A stretch of DNA of 64,000 nt from Brevibacillus laterosporus LMG 15441 (GCF_000219535.2 NZ_CP007806.1:4066501-4130500), one strand, 5' to 3'. Numbered from the stretch's first letter, positions 42,698 to 52,293 are shown. Translations and numbers: made by a program. The notes: a model not told the origin generated them from the letters alone.

Positions 42698-43738
42698 CTA
42701 CCTCGCCGTTTTACATGTGATCGTCTTTCCGTTACTGACAGCTAAAATTGTTCCTTTTTGATCTGTACGGTATGTAATGATTTTTGATTGTTGTAATTTT
42801 TGTAGCGTGCCTTGGGTTGGATGCCCGTATTTATTGTCCTTCCCGGAGCTGATCACTGCGTATTTAGGGGCTACGGCTTTCAGAAAAGCAGGTGATGTAG
42901 ATGAATTTGATCCATGATGACCAACCTTTAACACGTCTGCCTTGAGAACTTGCTTGCTCTTAAGCATATCTGCCTCTGATTTGTGCTCAGCATCGCCAGT
43001 AAATAAAAATGAGGTTGCTCCATAAGTAAGGTGTAAAACAGCACTCCATTCATTTAACTCCTTCTCGTATGTACCAACCGGAGCAACGAATTTAGCAGAA
43101 ACGCCCTGTAGGGGTATCGTTGTGCCTGCTGTTGCTGGTTTAATGGATAAGCCTTGTCCTTTTATTTGCTTCAACAGGGTTACGTATGTCTCGGTTGTAT
43201 GAGCTACTTTGGGTGCATATACAGATTTAACCTTAAAGTTCTGCATGACTTTGTGCAAGCCACCAATATGATCTGCATCTGGATGAGTCATGATGAGAAC
43301 CTCGATGTCATCGACCTTGAGGTCCTTTAAGTATTTGACCATTAAATCGCCCTTGTCCGTATTCCCACCATCAATTAGAATATCGTCACCTTTTGGTGTT
43401 TTTATGTAAGTAGCATCGCCTTGACCGACATCGAGGAAGTAGACTTTTAGATCATTTGTAGCTGATGATACTGGAACGATCGAAGCAGGTGCTTGCTTAC
43501 CAGCAGGGACAGCTTGTGTTTTGATTTGTGACACTGGAGCTTGCTTCGATTGATTTGGACGGATTACCTTACCATCCCGATGAATATGATACTCTCCATC
43601 CTTTAATCCCCATTTATTGCAGTTCGTTTTGCAAATATGCCCACCATTGGCATCTGTCTTACCAGGATGCGCTTCAGACAAGCCCATGGGTAGAATAAAC
43701 ATAGCCATGATAATGACTAGCAAGATGTTTCTTTTCAA
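42698..43738 (-). CDS. secreted ComEC/Rec2-like metallo-beta-lactamase hydrolase with YHYH-type domain
   Basis: 346 aa from TTG at 43738 (GGAGGT upstream). Signal peptide (KRNILLVIIMAMFILPMGLSEA), then a short Cys-containing domain HPGKTDANGGHICKTNCNKWG ... GEYHIH (split ~25-58), a Pro/Gln/Val-rich linker and the MBL domain (~95-340). The MBL domain has LDVGQGDATYI, THPDADHIGG, LFTGDAEH and KVGHHGSNSSTS, as in the C-terminal nuclease domain of ComEC. Such stand-alone proteins probably hydrolyse extracellular phosphodiesters, perhaps DNA. Forms a likely functional pair with the DUF3006 gene downstream. Confidence 0.88.
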   Translation of the reverse strand: MKRNILLVIIMAMFILPMGLSEAHPGKTDANGGHICKTNCNKWGLKDGEYHIHRDGKVIRPNQSKQAPVSQIKTQAVPAGKQAPASIVPVSSATNDLKVYFLDVGQGDATYIKTPKGDDILIDGGNTDKGDLMVKYLKDLKVDDIEVLIMTHPDADHIGGLHKVMQNFKVKSVYAPKVAHTTETYVTLLKQIKGQGLSIKPATAGTTIPLQGVSAKFVAPVGTYEKELNEWSAVLHLTYGATSFLFTGDAEHKSEADMLKSKQVLKADVLKVGHHGSNSSTSPAFLKAVAPKYAVISSGKDNKYGHPTQGTLQKLQQSKIITYRTDQKGTILAVSNGKTITCKTAR

Positions 43739-44279
43739 CACGTACACCTCCAAATGATTCGAAAAATACTAGCTAAAGCTTTACCTTGTATGCTGTCATA
43801 AAAAATACACCCTCTAAAGTTCATCGGCTAACCTCACGTTTTTTTCCAATGTCTATTCTTTGGTTTTTACAGCGTGTGTGCCAGGAGGTGAAAGATTTTT
43901 AGTTTTTTAGCAACAATTCTTAAACAACACGATCAAAAGGGTTTTATCTTAAAAGCGATAGCCTCATTGTCCCAAATAAATTCACAAAGAGAACAAAAAG
44001 CCCCCAACAGATGAACTGCTGAAGAACTTTTTGTTTTACAAATAAAGCCTGGCATTCTTTATTTGGCATAAGCAAAATCACGCCGATCTTTTTACATATC
44101 GACAGCACCATTGTTCATTCGCTTTATGCGTGGTTATCTTATTCCAAGTATTAAAAAAAGTTACTTAGACAATAAAAAAATCCATACATAACATCCTCCA
44201 TGCTCACTCCCCTGCCACATACCTCTGCCTCTACATAATAGAAATTTCTAGTGGCTATACTACTCACAGGAGGTGCACC
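43739..44279. other. intergenic region with two orphan hairpins
   Basis: 540 bases between divergent genes. It contains a stem AACAAAAAG/CTTTTTGTT at 43992-44035 with T-runs both ways, and a second hairpin AAATAAAG/CTTTATTT at about 44039-44063. An isolated strong ribosome-binding-like CCAGGAGGTGAAAG (about 43880) has no start codon after it. No gene can be supported. Confidence 0.5.
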
Positions 44280-45428
44280 ATGAACAAATTTCAGATCTTG
44301 AGTATAGGAATTAGTATCGCATTATTTGCAACAGCTTGTTCTAACAACGCAGGTACAAATCAAGGTGTAGGACGTAACCAGACAACCCAAAACAAAAAAA
44401 TAGTGAATCCCCACTCGAATGTACGTCAAATGAGCAAGGGAGCTACCAAGGCTACAACCATTAAGGAAGCTCCTTCAACAGTAAATGCACGGTACGTGGA
44501 GCCATCGGAAAAAAAAGTACTGCATTCTGGTGAGAAAATAAATCGGCTATATAATCGAAATTTAAAAGATAAATATATCTTGCAGCGGCTTACTTCTCGT
44601 ACCTATTGGGTTCAGAGTAATTTTTACAGTACAACCTTCTTTGTTGGTAAAAAGGGAGTATTACTGTTCGATCCATTAGAAGATCGTACAGATCAACTCT
44701 TAGCTGCTGTTCGCAAGGTGACCAAATTACCTATTACCAGCGTTGTTTATTCTCATGACCATGCGGATCACATAGGTGATGCTTCTAAGATGCTTGCTGC
44801 ATTAAAGAAATCAGGCGCAAAACCGCGCATTATTGCAAGTAAGGCTACATTCGACAAACAAGTCTATTTAAAGAGTAAGCTTCCTCGCCCGACAGAGGTC
44901 ATCTCTTGGCCACAGGGGTCATTTAAATTCGAGGATCTAACTGTTCAATTACATGGATTCCAGCGAGCAGGTCATTCGGATGATCATTCGGTTTGGCTGC
45001 TTAAAGACGAGGGTGTGCTTCACGCACCTGACCTAATAAACCCAGATCAACCTCCATTTTGGAGATTTGCAGGCTCAGATACCTTCCTTTACCATGAGCA
45101 AAATCTTCAAGATGCACGCAAGCTACCATGGAAATGGGTTAATGGGGGTCATGGAAACGTTGGAGAAAAGAAAGACTTTGACTTTGATCTAGCCTTTATC
45201 AAAGATCTTAAGAAAGCCGTAGGAGATGCTATACAAACCCAGAAATTTGGCGATTTTGTTGACCCGAAAAAAGGTGCTCATTCTGCCTTCTTACCAGCCT
45301 GGTTAAACGCTGTGTCTAAACAAGCCACCGACACCCTTCGACCAAAATACGGAAAATATTATGGCTTTGAATATTCTACACCGCCTAATGCTGAGATGGT
45401 AGCTGAATGGATGTTTTCGTATCGCTAG
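44280..45428 (+). CDS. MBL-fold hydrolase lipoprotein
   Basis: 382 aa, ATG with AGGAGGTGCACC upstream. The N-terminus ends in LFATACSNNAG, a signal peptide with a lipobox Cys at ~20, so the protein is probably anchored outside the membrane; an Asn/Gln/Lys-rich linker follows. The metallo-beta-lactamase domain shows SHDHADHIGD (~158), a GHSDDHS-type second histidine site (AGHSDDHSVW) and NGGHGNVGEK near the C-terminus, giving a full two-metal site. The substrate is unknown. Monocistronic with its own terminator. Confidence 0.85.
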   Translation: MNKFQILSIGISIALFATACSNNAGTNQGVGRNQTTQNKKIVNPHSNVRQMSKGATKATTIKEAPSTVNARYVEPSEKKVLHSGEKINRLYNRNLKDKYILQRLTSRTYWVQSNFYSTTFFVGKKGVLLFDPLEDRTDQLLAAVRKVTKLPITSVVYSHDHADHIGDASKMLAALKKSGAKPRIIASKATFDKQVYLKSKLPRPTEVISWPQGSFKFEDLTVQLHGFQRAGHSDDHSVWLLKDEGVLHAPDLINPDQPPFWRFAGSDTFLYHEQNLQDARKLPWKWVNGGHGNVGEKKDFDFDLAFIKDLKKAVGDAIQTQKFGDFVDPKKGAHSAFLPAWLNAVSKQATDTLRPKYGKYYGFEYSTPPNAEMVAEWMFSYR

Positions 45429-45457
45429 ACATTGAAACAAAATAAAGCAAAATCTAT

Positions 45458-45488
45458 GCCCGCTCTTCCTCACTGTGAGCGGGCTTTA
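45458..45488 (+). terminator. terminator of the MBL lipoprotein gene
   Basis: GCCCGCTC/GAGCGGGC perfect 8-bp stem with an 11-base loop and TTTAT after it. Confidence 0.8.
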
Positions 45489-45879
45489 TCCATTCGATTG
45501 CACATCTGTTCCTGGTAATCTTATGTAGCCTTTTATTTGTAAAAATTCTTTTTCTAGAACAGAAACAAATTAGACTCTACATAGTCCTCGAATTACCATA
45601 AGTTCTGATCGCAATTCTATCCGGCAAATAAAGTCCAAATCTTTGTTTGATACCAAAAATAATAATAATTTTTCCCCAGCAATTTTCATTATTCATTTTT
45701 ACTCCTTCAACTTACCACTCAGTTCACATTCATTCAGTGGATTCGTGCTTCTCTTGGTATGTAATTTTCGGGGAATCTTACAATACTGTAAGCTTTTTGT
45801 TAGGTAATGTGATACTAAGCACTGCATATTTTTTGTACGCTAATAAAGATCATTATGTACAAAGGAGAAAGACAGAGAA
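45489..45879. other. AT-rich intergenic region
   Basis: About 390 bases upstream of the DUF418 gene. It should hold that gene's promoter, but I cannot pick it out with confidence. A 78-codon ORF (45647-45883) has no ribosome-binding site or motif. Confidence 0.4.
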
Positions 45880-46932
45880 ATGAAGCAACTACAAAGCTAC
45901 AAGAGAATTGATACTTTAGATTATGTACGTGGGTTTGCTTTAGTAGGTATTTTGCTTATTAACATTATTGCTGTACTTACGATTGGCGATCCGATTGCAA
46001 ACACGAAAGATGCTTCCTACCAACGATTTCTATTCTTATTTGTAGAAGGTAGATTTTTTACCATCTTCTCATTTTTATTTGGTGTTGGCTTTTATCTGTT
46101 TATGACAAGGGCAAATGCTAAAGGTAACAATGGATATCTCTTATTTTTCCGACGACTTCTAGCCTTATTTGCTATTGGATATGTTCATGGACTGTTTCTA
46201 GGTGGAGAAGTATTAAGAGAATATGCCATCTACGGATTCATTTTATTATTTTGTTTCAAGGTAAAGAAACAGATAAACATCGTTATCGGGCTGATAGGAT
46301 TGGCTATTTCCTGTTTTTTTGCCATAAAGGCATTGATCACTCTGCCGCTTATGCTACTGGGTTTGGCAGCCGGTCAATACCGCTTTTTTGAACGCCTTAC
46401 AGAAAAAACGAAGCAAATCGCTATAGGTACAGGTATTTTGTTGCTTATAAGTATAGCTGGCATTCTGTATCAATACTCACAGGTACCTGCCCTCCCTTTT
46501 CCCCCTATAATTTTAGGTGGTACAGGAGATCCTGATATCGAACAAACAAATCATTTCTTACAGATAGGCATTATGATTGGACCAATTATCTCCAGTGTCT
46601 ATGTCGGTGTCCTGATCTTATCGCTGCAAAGTAAATTCGCTCAGGTTTTGCTTCATCCCCTGAAGCTTTATGGACGTATGGCATTAACAAACTATCTGGG
46701 GCAAACCTTTATACTTTTGGCTATTGGACATCTATGTCATTTATTTGCGCAGATTACCTATATACAAACCTTGTACCTCTGTGTCCTTGTCTATGTCATT
46801 CAAATTTTCTTTAGTGTAATTTGGATGAACTTTTTTACAATGGGACCGATGGAATGGGTATGGCGTATCGTTACGTATTGGCAAGTTCCCCAGCTTCGAA
46901 AAAATAAAAAAAGCTACCATGTCAGTTTATAA
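45880..46932 (+). CDS. DUF418 (YeiB-type) membrane protein
   Basis: 350 aa, ATG with AAAGGAGAAAG upstream. The N-terminal motif RIDTLDYVRGFALVGILLINI and FFTIFSFLFGVGFYLFM, followed by about eight to nine hydrophobic helices and a C-terminal DUF418 part (YGRMALTNYLGQT, GPMEWVWRIVTYW), are diagnostic. Proteins of this family are inner-membrane proteins of unknown transport or acyltransferase-like role. Single gene with its own terminator. Confidence 0.88.
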   Translation: MKQLQSYKRIDTLDYVRGFALVGILLINIIAVLTIGDPIANTKDASYQRFLFLFVEGRFFTIFSFLFGVGFYLFMTRANAKGNNGYLLFFRRLLALFAIGYVHGLFLGGEVLREYAIYGFILLFCFKVKKQINIVIGLIGLAISCFFAIKALITLPLMLLGLAAGQYRFFERLTEKTKQIAIGTGILLLISIAGILYQYSQVPALPFPPIILGGTGDPDIEQTNHFLQIGIMIGPIISSVYVGVLILSLQSKFAQVLLHPLKLYGRMALTNYLGQTFILLAIGHLCHLFAQITYIQTLYLCVLVYVIQIFFSVIWMNFFTMGPMEWVWRIVTYWQVPQLRKNKKSYHVSL

Positions 46933-47004
46933 TCTAATCAGACAGTGTTTAGCTAACAATTACACGTATCCTAGTAAGCTATCATTAGGTCAGATAAGAT
47001 AAAA

Positions 47005-47048
47005 TAAAACAAGTCTAACACTTACTTGCAGATGTTAGACTTGTTTCT
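47005..47048. terminator. bidirectional terminator between convergent genes
   Basis: 13-bp perfect stem (AACAAGTCTAACA and complement) with a 12-base loop and T-tracts on both sides. Serves the DUF418 gene and the convergent secreted-protein gene. Confidence 0.9.
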
Positions 47049-47064
47049 CTTTGCATTTATTTAA

Positions 47065-47508
47065 TTATTCAAAATAAATAGACCCTGAGATATCAACTGG
47101 GTTTCGAGAAGGGTCAAGAGGATGCAATTTAGCTGCGATGCTATACGTACCAGGTTGCAAAGTAATAGATCGTTGATGACTTCCATTACCGGATATCTCA
47201 AAAATCTTGTCTGGTGAAACCTGAGCGTTTATTTCGTAAAATCTATACTCAACAAGTGGCTCGTTTGAAGAATGGTTCGTTTGGTTGAGTACAATTCTGA
47301 CTGTTTGACCAGAACTGACTGAAAATTTTAAATAGTCCTCCAATCCTATAATACTCGTGAGTTTCTCAAATTTAAACCATCCGATATATCTCAAATCTTG
47401 TTGCTTTACTTGCTTCACAGGCTCTACTGGTGCTGCTTGTACAGAAGATGCAAGTGGAATTGTTAATACTGCTGCCATGAAAGCTTTGCATAATAGTGCT
47501 CTACTCAC
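47065..47508 (-). CDS. secreted beta-rich protein
   Basis: 147 aa from GTG at 47508 (AAAGGGG eight bases upstream). Signal peptide SRALLCKAFMAAVLTIPLASS ending VQA-AP. The mature part is beta-strand-rich with aromatic/Gly pattern GWFKFEKL and a closing ITLQPGTYSIAAKL, similar to small extracellular jelly-roll or pre-peptidase-like domains. The broken gene at 58383-58813 ends with the same type of motif (LQPGTYTVKY), so the two look like paralogues. Function unknown. Confidence 0.7.
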   Translation of the reverse strand: MSRALLCKAFMAAVLTIPLASSVQAAPVEPVKQVKQQDLRYIGWFKFEKLTSIIGLEDYLKFSVSSGQTVRIVLNQTNHSSNEPLVEYRFYEINAQVSPDKIFEISGNGSHQRSITLQPGTYSIAAKLHPLDPSRNPVDISGSIYFE

Positions 47509-47706
47509 GCTAACTACCCCTTTACCATTGTATGTGTAAGCTCTGAAAAGAAATATATAGTGTCTCATTATTCCTATACATAGCTTACAATTTGAATTAT
47601 ATAAATTTTTACATTTAAAGTAAATATTTTCCTCATCTAATCACTACCTATCATAAGTATCCGCATCTTGATGCCTTTCCGTGAAGATTTCTCTTATAGC
47701 TCTAAC

Positions 47707-47743
47707 AAAAAAGACCGTAAGATGCTACAGCATCCTTACGGTC
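47707..47743 (-). terminator. strong terminator of the small membrane protein gene
   Basis: Nearly perfect 14-base stem (GACCGTAAGATGC/GCATCCTTACGGTC) with six T on the minus strand. Confidence 0.9.
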
Positions 47744-47791
47744 AGACGATAGACGTAAACATTGAAAGGTTATTTGCAATAATGACCTGTT

Positions 47792-47998
47792 CTACTCTTG
47801 AACTTTACGATTTAAGTACACTCTTGTCCAATAAAATATGGCCGTTCCAATAAGTAAAATTGTAAATTGAATTCCAGTACTTCCAGTCTTAACAAGATCA
47901 TATAAAGACCATATTAATAAAGCTACCGTATAAAACATAAAGGTATTTCTTGCTGATTTCTCATTATGTGATTTTTCCATTTCATCTGCTTTTCTCAT
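47792..47998 (-). CDS. small two-helix membrane protein
   Basis: 68 aa, ATG with GAGGAGGAAAAAAT upstream. Charged N-terminus (MRKADEMEKSHNEKSARN), then two hydrophobic segments (TFMFYTVALLIWSLYDLV and GIQFTILLIGTAIFYWT) and a basic end. The strong ribosome site and strong terminator argue that it is a real gene. No family recognised with certainty. Confidence 0.7.
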   Translation of the reverse strand: MRKADEMEKSHNEKSARNTFMFYTVALLIWSLYDLVKTGSTGIQFTILLIGTAIFYWTRVYLNRKVQE

Positions 47999-48021
47999 AT
48001 TTTTTCCTCCTCATAAAAGGA

Positions 48022-48088
48022 AATAACCCAAGCGTGTAATAAATTCCTTCAACACTTATATACAACAGCTAGGTTATTACGCTTTTTT
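48022..48088. other. leader with mutually exclusive hairpins
   Basis: Upstream of the small membrane protein gene, AGCGTAATAA can pair with TTATTACACGCT, while the overlapping AATAACC can pair with GGTTATT, so two alternative folds compete. In the plus direction the first hairpin is followed by seven T, a terminator shape with no plus-strand gene behind it. The rest of 48089-48335 shows only two TTGACATTTA promoter-like -35 elements on the minus strand (near 48175 and 48215). Confidence 0.4.
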
Positions 48089-48335
48089 TCCTCTGCTTTT
48101 TTTCAGGAAAGCACCACTGTAGCTTTTCTTGTTATCGAGATTCATATTTTCCATGACTCTTTTTCTAAATGTCAAAAACCTTTTACATTATCATTGTAAT
48201 CCAGAAACAATAAATGTCAAATTGTTTTTACATTTTTAGTAGTATGGACAATGTGGGAATTTCCCTCTGGTTCTTCCAGCAAGCTGTACTGATCCAATTA
48301 GAATGACAATTCCTCTTCACCATGCCTAGTACCAT

Positions 48336-49715
48336 TTAAAGCAAAGGAATCTTGATTAAATTCTGTTCACGTATCTTTTGCTCTTCTTTGTTCATAATAT
48401 CTGTAGGAACGACTAGCTTCAAATTTTTTGAAGATGGAAAGGGTGGAAATTCTTCCATGAACGAATAGGTGTCAGTAAACTCTCTAATTTCAGTTGAACT
48501 GTAATATTCGTTATTCTTTTCATCCTTTATTTTTAAAAAACGGGATTGATTAAAGGGATTTTTAATCTCATAATGAATAACCGTTTTTGTTGAAAGAAAA
48601 TCTACCTTTTTTAGAATAAAGTCTCCTTGTTGTTCGGACAATACATAAGGTAATGGCTGTGATAGATCTATCTCTGCATCCTTTGGAGGATTTTCTTTTG
48701 TTTTTGACTTCTCCAGCTCTGTCTCTTTCTCTACTACACGGGGAATCATGTAAATAAATGGTTCTTCTCCATTTAGTTTAGAAAGTATAAGCTCGTATTC
48801 TTTGGTATTGTCATTTAAAAAGTGACCCGTGAAAGAACGTGGTCGTCTATTCATATATTGGTCATAGAAGGTGATATGAAGATTCTTCAGCTTCTCTCTA
48901 GGACCATTGACTATAATTCGTAAGGTTGTTCCTGTAGCATACCTCCTGATGTTTTCAACTGTGAATTGTAATCCGTTCCGATCCTTTTCAAAATGTGGAG
49001 GAGCTGTTCGTTGGAAGGCTTTTAGAGAATCGGGCATTTTAAATTCAAGATCCCACTGCCATTTCCCACTTCCTCCTACTAAACCTACTCGTTCTATCTG
49101 TGCGTGAAGTTTAAAATCATTGGGTGCCCCTGCTTTTAAATAAGTAGAGCTAATCCCTGCATACAAATGGTCCCCGATTCGTGTTACGTCTTCACCTCCA
49201 CCGTTAAGAAAAGATTCTCCATTTCCATTCAAAGTAAGTTCCTTAAAATCAGCAAGATAATCAGAAAACAAATCCCTATTGAGATCTTTCTCCGGCGGCA
49301 TTTGAACCAGATACCCAATGGTCAATAGGTGTCCGTCAAAGAACAAATCGGTTATTGTGACGGTCACTCCTTGATCGGTTTTGCTTACATGATAAGGAAC
49401 AGTCAACCCTTTTTCATGAAAGGCTTTCAGCTCTTCATCACCATATGCCACAAAGGCACTGATACGCGGAGTATTGGTAAGTGTGGGAAACAGATTTTTT
49501 ATGGTGTCCGCACTAGGCATTCCCGTTATTGCCAGCAGGATAATCAAGAATCCAGCAATGGAGGTCGTCCAGTACCAGATTCTACGCTTTGGTTTTGATG
49601 TCATGATCATTTTCTCCCGTACATGATTTTTCATTTCCTGGGTAAATGTTAACTCGGAAAGGATTGGACCTTTATCACTATATTGAAATTCCTTTAATTC
49701 TTGATCGATGTCCAT
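48336..49715 (-). CDS. DUF4179-type transmembrane anti-sigma factor
   Basis: 459 aa. The short cytosolic N-terminus (~1-45), one membrane helix (WYWTTSIAGFLIILLAITG, ~48-66) and a large extracytoplasmic DUF4179-like region with a further immunoglobulin-like part are typical of anti-sigma proteins paired with ECF sigma factors in Firmicutes. Its start overlaps the end of the sigma gene by 22 bases, so the two are translationally coupled. It probably holds the sigma factor at the membrane until an envelope signal arrives. Confidence 0.82.
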   Translation of the reverse strand: MDIDQELKEFQYSDKGPILSELTFTQEMKNHVREKMIMTSKPKRRIWYWTTSIAGFLIILLAITGMPSADTIKNLFPTLTNTPRISAFVAYGDEELKAFHEKGLTVPYHVSKTDQGVTVTITDLFFDGHLLTIGYLVQMPPEKDLNRDLFSDYLADFKELTLNGNGESFLNGGGEDVTRIGDHLYAGISSTYLKAGAPNDFKLHAQIERVGLVGGSGKWQWDLEFKMPDSLKAFQRTAPPHFEKDRNGLQFTVENIRRYATGTTLRIIVNGPREKLKNLHITFYDQYMNRRPRSFTGHFLNDNTKEYELILSKLNGEEPFIYMIPRVVEKETELEKSKTKENPPKDAEIDLSQPLPYVLSEQQGDFILKKVDFLSTKTVIHYEIKNPFNQSRFLKIKDEKNNEYYSSTEIREFTDTYSFMEEFPPFPSSKNLKLVVPTDIMNKEEQKIREQNLIKIPLL

Positions 49716-50245
49716 GACAATCCCTCCCGCTCAAGCATTTGTTTCAGTTTTTTTCGTCCTCGGTAAAGCTTGTTTCGCACTGCACCTTGAGAGGTTTCCA
49801 GAACATGGGATACTTCTTCAATGGATAAGTCCTGATAATAATGAAGAATGATGACTTGACGGTAGGAGAGCGGCAATTTCAGTACAAGCTGTACGAATTC
49901 CTTCCGTTCCACTTGCTTCATGACCAGTGGCTCTGTCTCATCCTGCTCTTTTTGTGTATGCAGATTTTCCCCAAACAAAGATGGGAAGATATTTCTAACG
50001 TACCAGGATCGGACATGCTTCTTGGCTTCGTTTATGGCGATTCGATAAATCCATGTTTGAATGCTTGATTCCCCTCGAAAAGAAGGCAGGTGACGATATA
50101 CTTTTACGAATACCTCCTGCGCAATATCCTCAGCAGATGTCCGATTTTTTACAATTAAATAAACAAGATGTACGACTCTCCTTCCATATTCGTTCATAAT
50201 TCTTTCCATGATGGCTTCGTTGGTTTCATGCAATTCCAATTCCAT
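49694..50245 (-). CDS. ECF-type RNA polymerase sigma factor (pair 1)
   Basis: 183 aa from ATG at 50245 (AAGGAG seven bases upstream; a longer frame to 50335 adds 30 residues without a site). Region 2 reads SAEDIAQEVFVKVYRHLPSFRG and region 4 LPLSYRQVIILHYYQDLSIEEV, with a C-terminal recognition helix (SQGAVRNKLYRGRKKLKQML). Forms an operon with the DUF4179 anti-sigma protein. Targets unknown. Confidence 0.92.
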   Translation of the reverse strand: MELELHETNEAIMERIMNEYGRRVVHLVYLIVKNRTSAEDIAQEVFVKVYRHLPSFRGESSIQTWIYRIAINEAKKHVRSWYVRNIFPSLFGENLHTQKEQDETEPLVMKQVERKEFVQLVLKLPLSYRQVIILHYYQDLSIEEVSHVLETSQGAVRNKLYRGRKKLKQMLEREGLSWTSIKN

Positions 50246-50341
50246 GGCGTTACTCCTTGTCCGCTCACCTATATTGATCCATGAGCTACGGTTCGTGTCA
50301 CACCTTTTTAAAAATTTTTTGGCAATAGCGAACAAAAAATG

Positions 50342-50369
50342 AAAAAATCCTCACTATGGAGGATTTTTT
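50342..50369. terminator. bidirectional terminator
   Basis: AAAAAATCCTC/GAGGATTTTTT stem with a 6-base loop, between the sigma factor promoter region and the SpoIIP-like gene end. Confidence 0.88.
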
Positions 50370-50511
50370 CTTGTGATTTCTCTGATATCTACGAGACAAT
50401 GAATACCTTTTCACAGGATACAGTCCCTTACTCCCTGTATATCATACCGCTGATCGGTACATATCTCATAAAACAGGCTTCTTTACCCATTGCCCTGTAA
50501 GCATTATTCTT

Positions 50512-52293
50512 TTACTTTACTGCCATTTGCGATTCAAACATATAATTCACAAGCACATTAGCAAATGCTTCTGCCGTATTGTAGCATTCCTCCAAGGTAT
50601 TGTTAGTGCCGCCAAATTCGAGCAACAGGCTTCCCTCAGAGATTGACTGATTATACACGCCATTCCCTTGGTTCTTACCTTTCAGGATAAGCCCCCGGGA
50701 TAAGCCAGGATACGCCGCTTCCAAACGGGCATGCAGATTTTCCGCGAACTTCTTGTTCTGCAAATAGTTCGGGTGAGCTGTGCCAATGACAAACAACATT
50801 CGTGAATACGACTTGTCATGTAAGGTCAAGGCTACCTTACTGCGAGGCTCGTTACTGTCCCGATGGATATCAAAAATATATTGTAGGTTTGGATTCATTG
50901 CTGCCGCTGCGCTTACTGCTTTGTATGATTCCGCATAGGAAAGCGAATAGCTTTTCTTTTGCTCCGCTAGCCTTTTGGCAAAGTCGTCCTGATTCACCAT
51001 CGCCTGAATACCTTGTGCTTGCAACAGCTCACCTAGCCGTTTTCCGACCAATGTAATATTGATTTCGGGATCATCTACTGAGCTACCGCTTGTGTTTCTG
51101 GCGACATTTCGCCACGACTCACGGTTATGCGTGTGATAGATATAGACTTTTTCATTCCCGACCATGCCAGTGTTATACTCTATTCCAGAAGTATTAGGTA
51201 CATTTACTGGCTGATTGGTGCCTGGCTGGACAAGATCTACTATCCAGCTAGCAATATAGGCAGTCGAGTTGTCTGCCAATCGAATGACATACCAGTCTCC
51301 TTCGTTCTGGACAACCGGGTAGATTTGCCCTGGCTGAATATTTCCGACAACCGCGTAATTGGTTCCAGGCCCAGATCGCAGATTAGTATCGGAATTTCGT
51401 ACACGTATCATTGCTTCAGTAGCTTGTGCTGTACTAGGAGTAGGCGCCCCCGGTATATCAGTTAGCTGTTGTACCTGAAACGGTATATCACTAGGCTGTA
51501 CCTGAACCGCCATCTCCTGTGAAGCTGGTTTAAAAATAAATCCGTCTGTGCCGTTGAAGCTGATCTTGTACCAATCATTTTCATATCCATAATGGGTAAT
51601 TGTTGTATTGACAGGTAACTGACCAATGACTGTGCTTAAAACATTTGGCTCAGCATAAACCTCATAGCTTTCCGATAACACAATTGTCCCTGCCACTCGT
51701 CCAACCTCTGCAACGGAAGGCTGTAAAGGAACAATCGGTTCAGAAGGTGCTAAGGATGAAGCTGGAGCTGAAACAGCTATCGGATTAGGGACTGGATCAG
51801 GAATCGTTTTGGCCGTTGGGGCAGCCGTTTCCGTCAAGAAACGTGCATTTACCCAGCCGCTAACCTGATTAGACAGCTTGATCTGAGTCCAATCCCCTTG
51901 TTTTTTCATTTGTAAAAATACACCGTTTTGATCGATGATCTGCAATATTTGGGCAGTCGCATTCGGCTCAGCCCGAACATTCAGCATATCTACATTACTT
52001 TTTACATATTTCACCTGCGGAATCTCAATCTTTTTCACATATTTATTTAGTACCCAGCCTGGTTTTCCATTGGCGAGCTTCACCTGTATCCAATCATTCT
52101 TCTGCGTAAGGATCGGTAGCCGTGCAGCTCTGTTGATGGTTCCGACTATCTGGTTAGTTGTACCTGGAGCACTGCGAATATTTAGTTTATCAACAGTTAC
52201 CTCCACATGAGTGGCCGCCTGAGCATGCGATTGAGGCATTAGTAAAAGCAGGAAACAAACAGCTATCAAGATGGTATGTACACGTAAAAACAA
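50512..52293 (-). CDS. SH3b-repeat protein with SpoIIP-type amidase domain
   Basis: 593 aa, TTG start. Signal peptide (FLRVHTILIAVCFLLLLMPQS ... AQAA), then four bacterial SH3 domains (about residues 30-85, 95-155, 205-260 and 295-355, each with a LNIRSAPG, LNVRAEPN, YEVYAEPN or TNLRSGPG start), a Pro/Ala/Val linker after the second, and a C-terminal SpoIIP-like amidase/endopeptidase (~375-590) with YIYHTHNRESW, FDIHRDS and SLLLEFGGTNNTLEE. SpoIIP of sporulation degrades septal peptidoglycan but has no SH3b domains; here secreted SH3b domains would target the wall. Role: peptidoglycan hydrolase in vegetative growth, germination or stress. Confidence 0.87.
   Translation of the reverse strand: MFLRVHTILIAVCFLLLLMPQSHAQAATHVEVTVDKLNIRSAPGTTNQIVGTINRAARLPILTQKNDWIQVKLANGKPGWVLNKYVKKIEIPQVKYVKSNVDMLNVRAEPNATAQILQIIDQNGVFLQMKKQGDWTQIKLSNQVSGWVNARFLTETAAPTAKTIPDPVPNPIAVSAPASSLAPSEPIVPLQPSVAEVGRVAGTIVLSESYEVYAEPNVLSTVIGQLPVNTTITHYGYENDWYKISFNGTDGFIFKPASQEMAVQVQPSDIPFQVQQLTDIPGAPTPSTAQATEAMIRVRNSDTNLRSGPGTNYAVVGNIQPGQIYPVVQNEGDWYVIRLADNSTAYIASWIVDLVQPGTNQPVNVPNTSGIEYNTGMVGNEKVYIYHTHNRESWRNVARNTSGSSVDDPEINITLVGKRLGELLQAQGIQAMVNQDDFAKRLAEQKKSYSLSYAESYKAVSAAAAMNPNLQYIFDIHRDSNEPRSKVALTLHDKSYSRMLFVIGTAHPNYLQNKKFAENLHARLEAAYPGLSRGLILKGKNQGNGVYNQSISEGSLLLEFGGTNNTLEECYNTAEAFANVLVNYMFESQMAVK

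Noticed and set aside
45647-45883. 78-codon ORF before the DUF418 gene
   Set aside because: No ribosome-binding site, no recognisable motif, and it overlaps the next start.
48183-48199. TTACA/TGTAA inverted repeat as a possible operator
   Set aside because: Arms of only five bases in AT-rich DNA; expected by chance.
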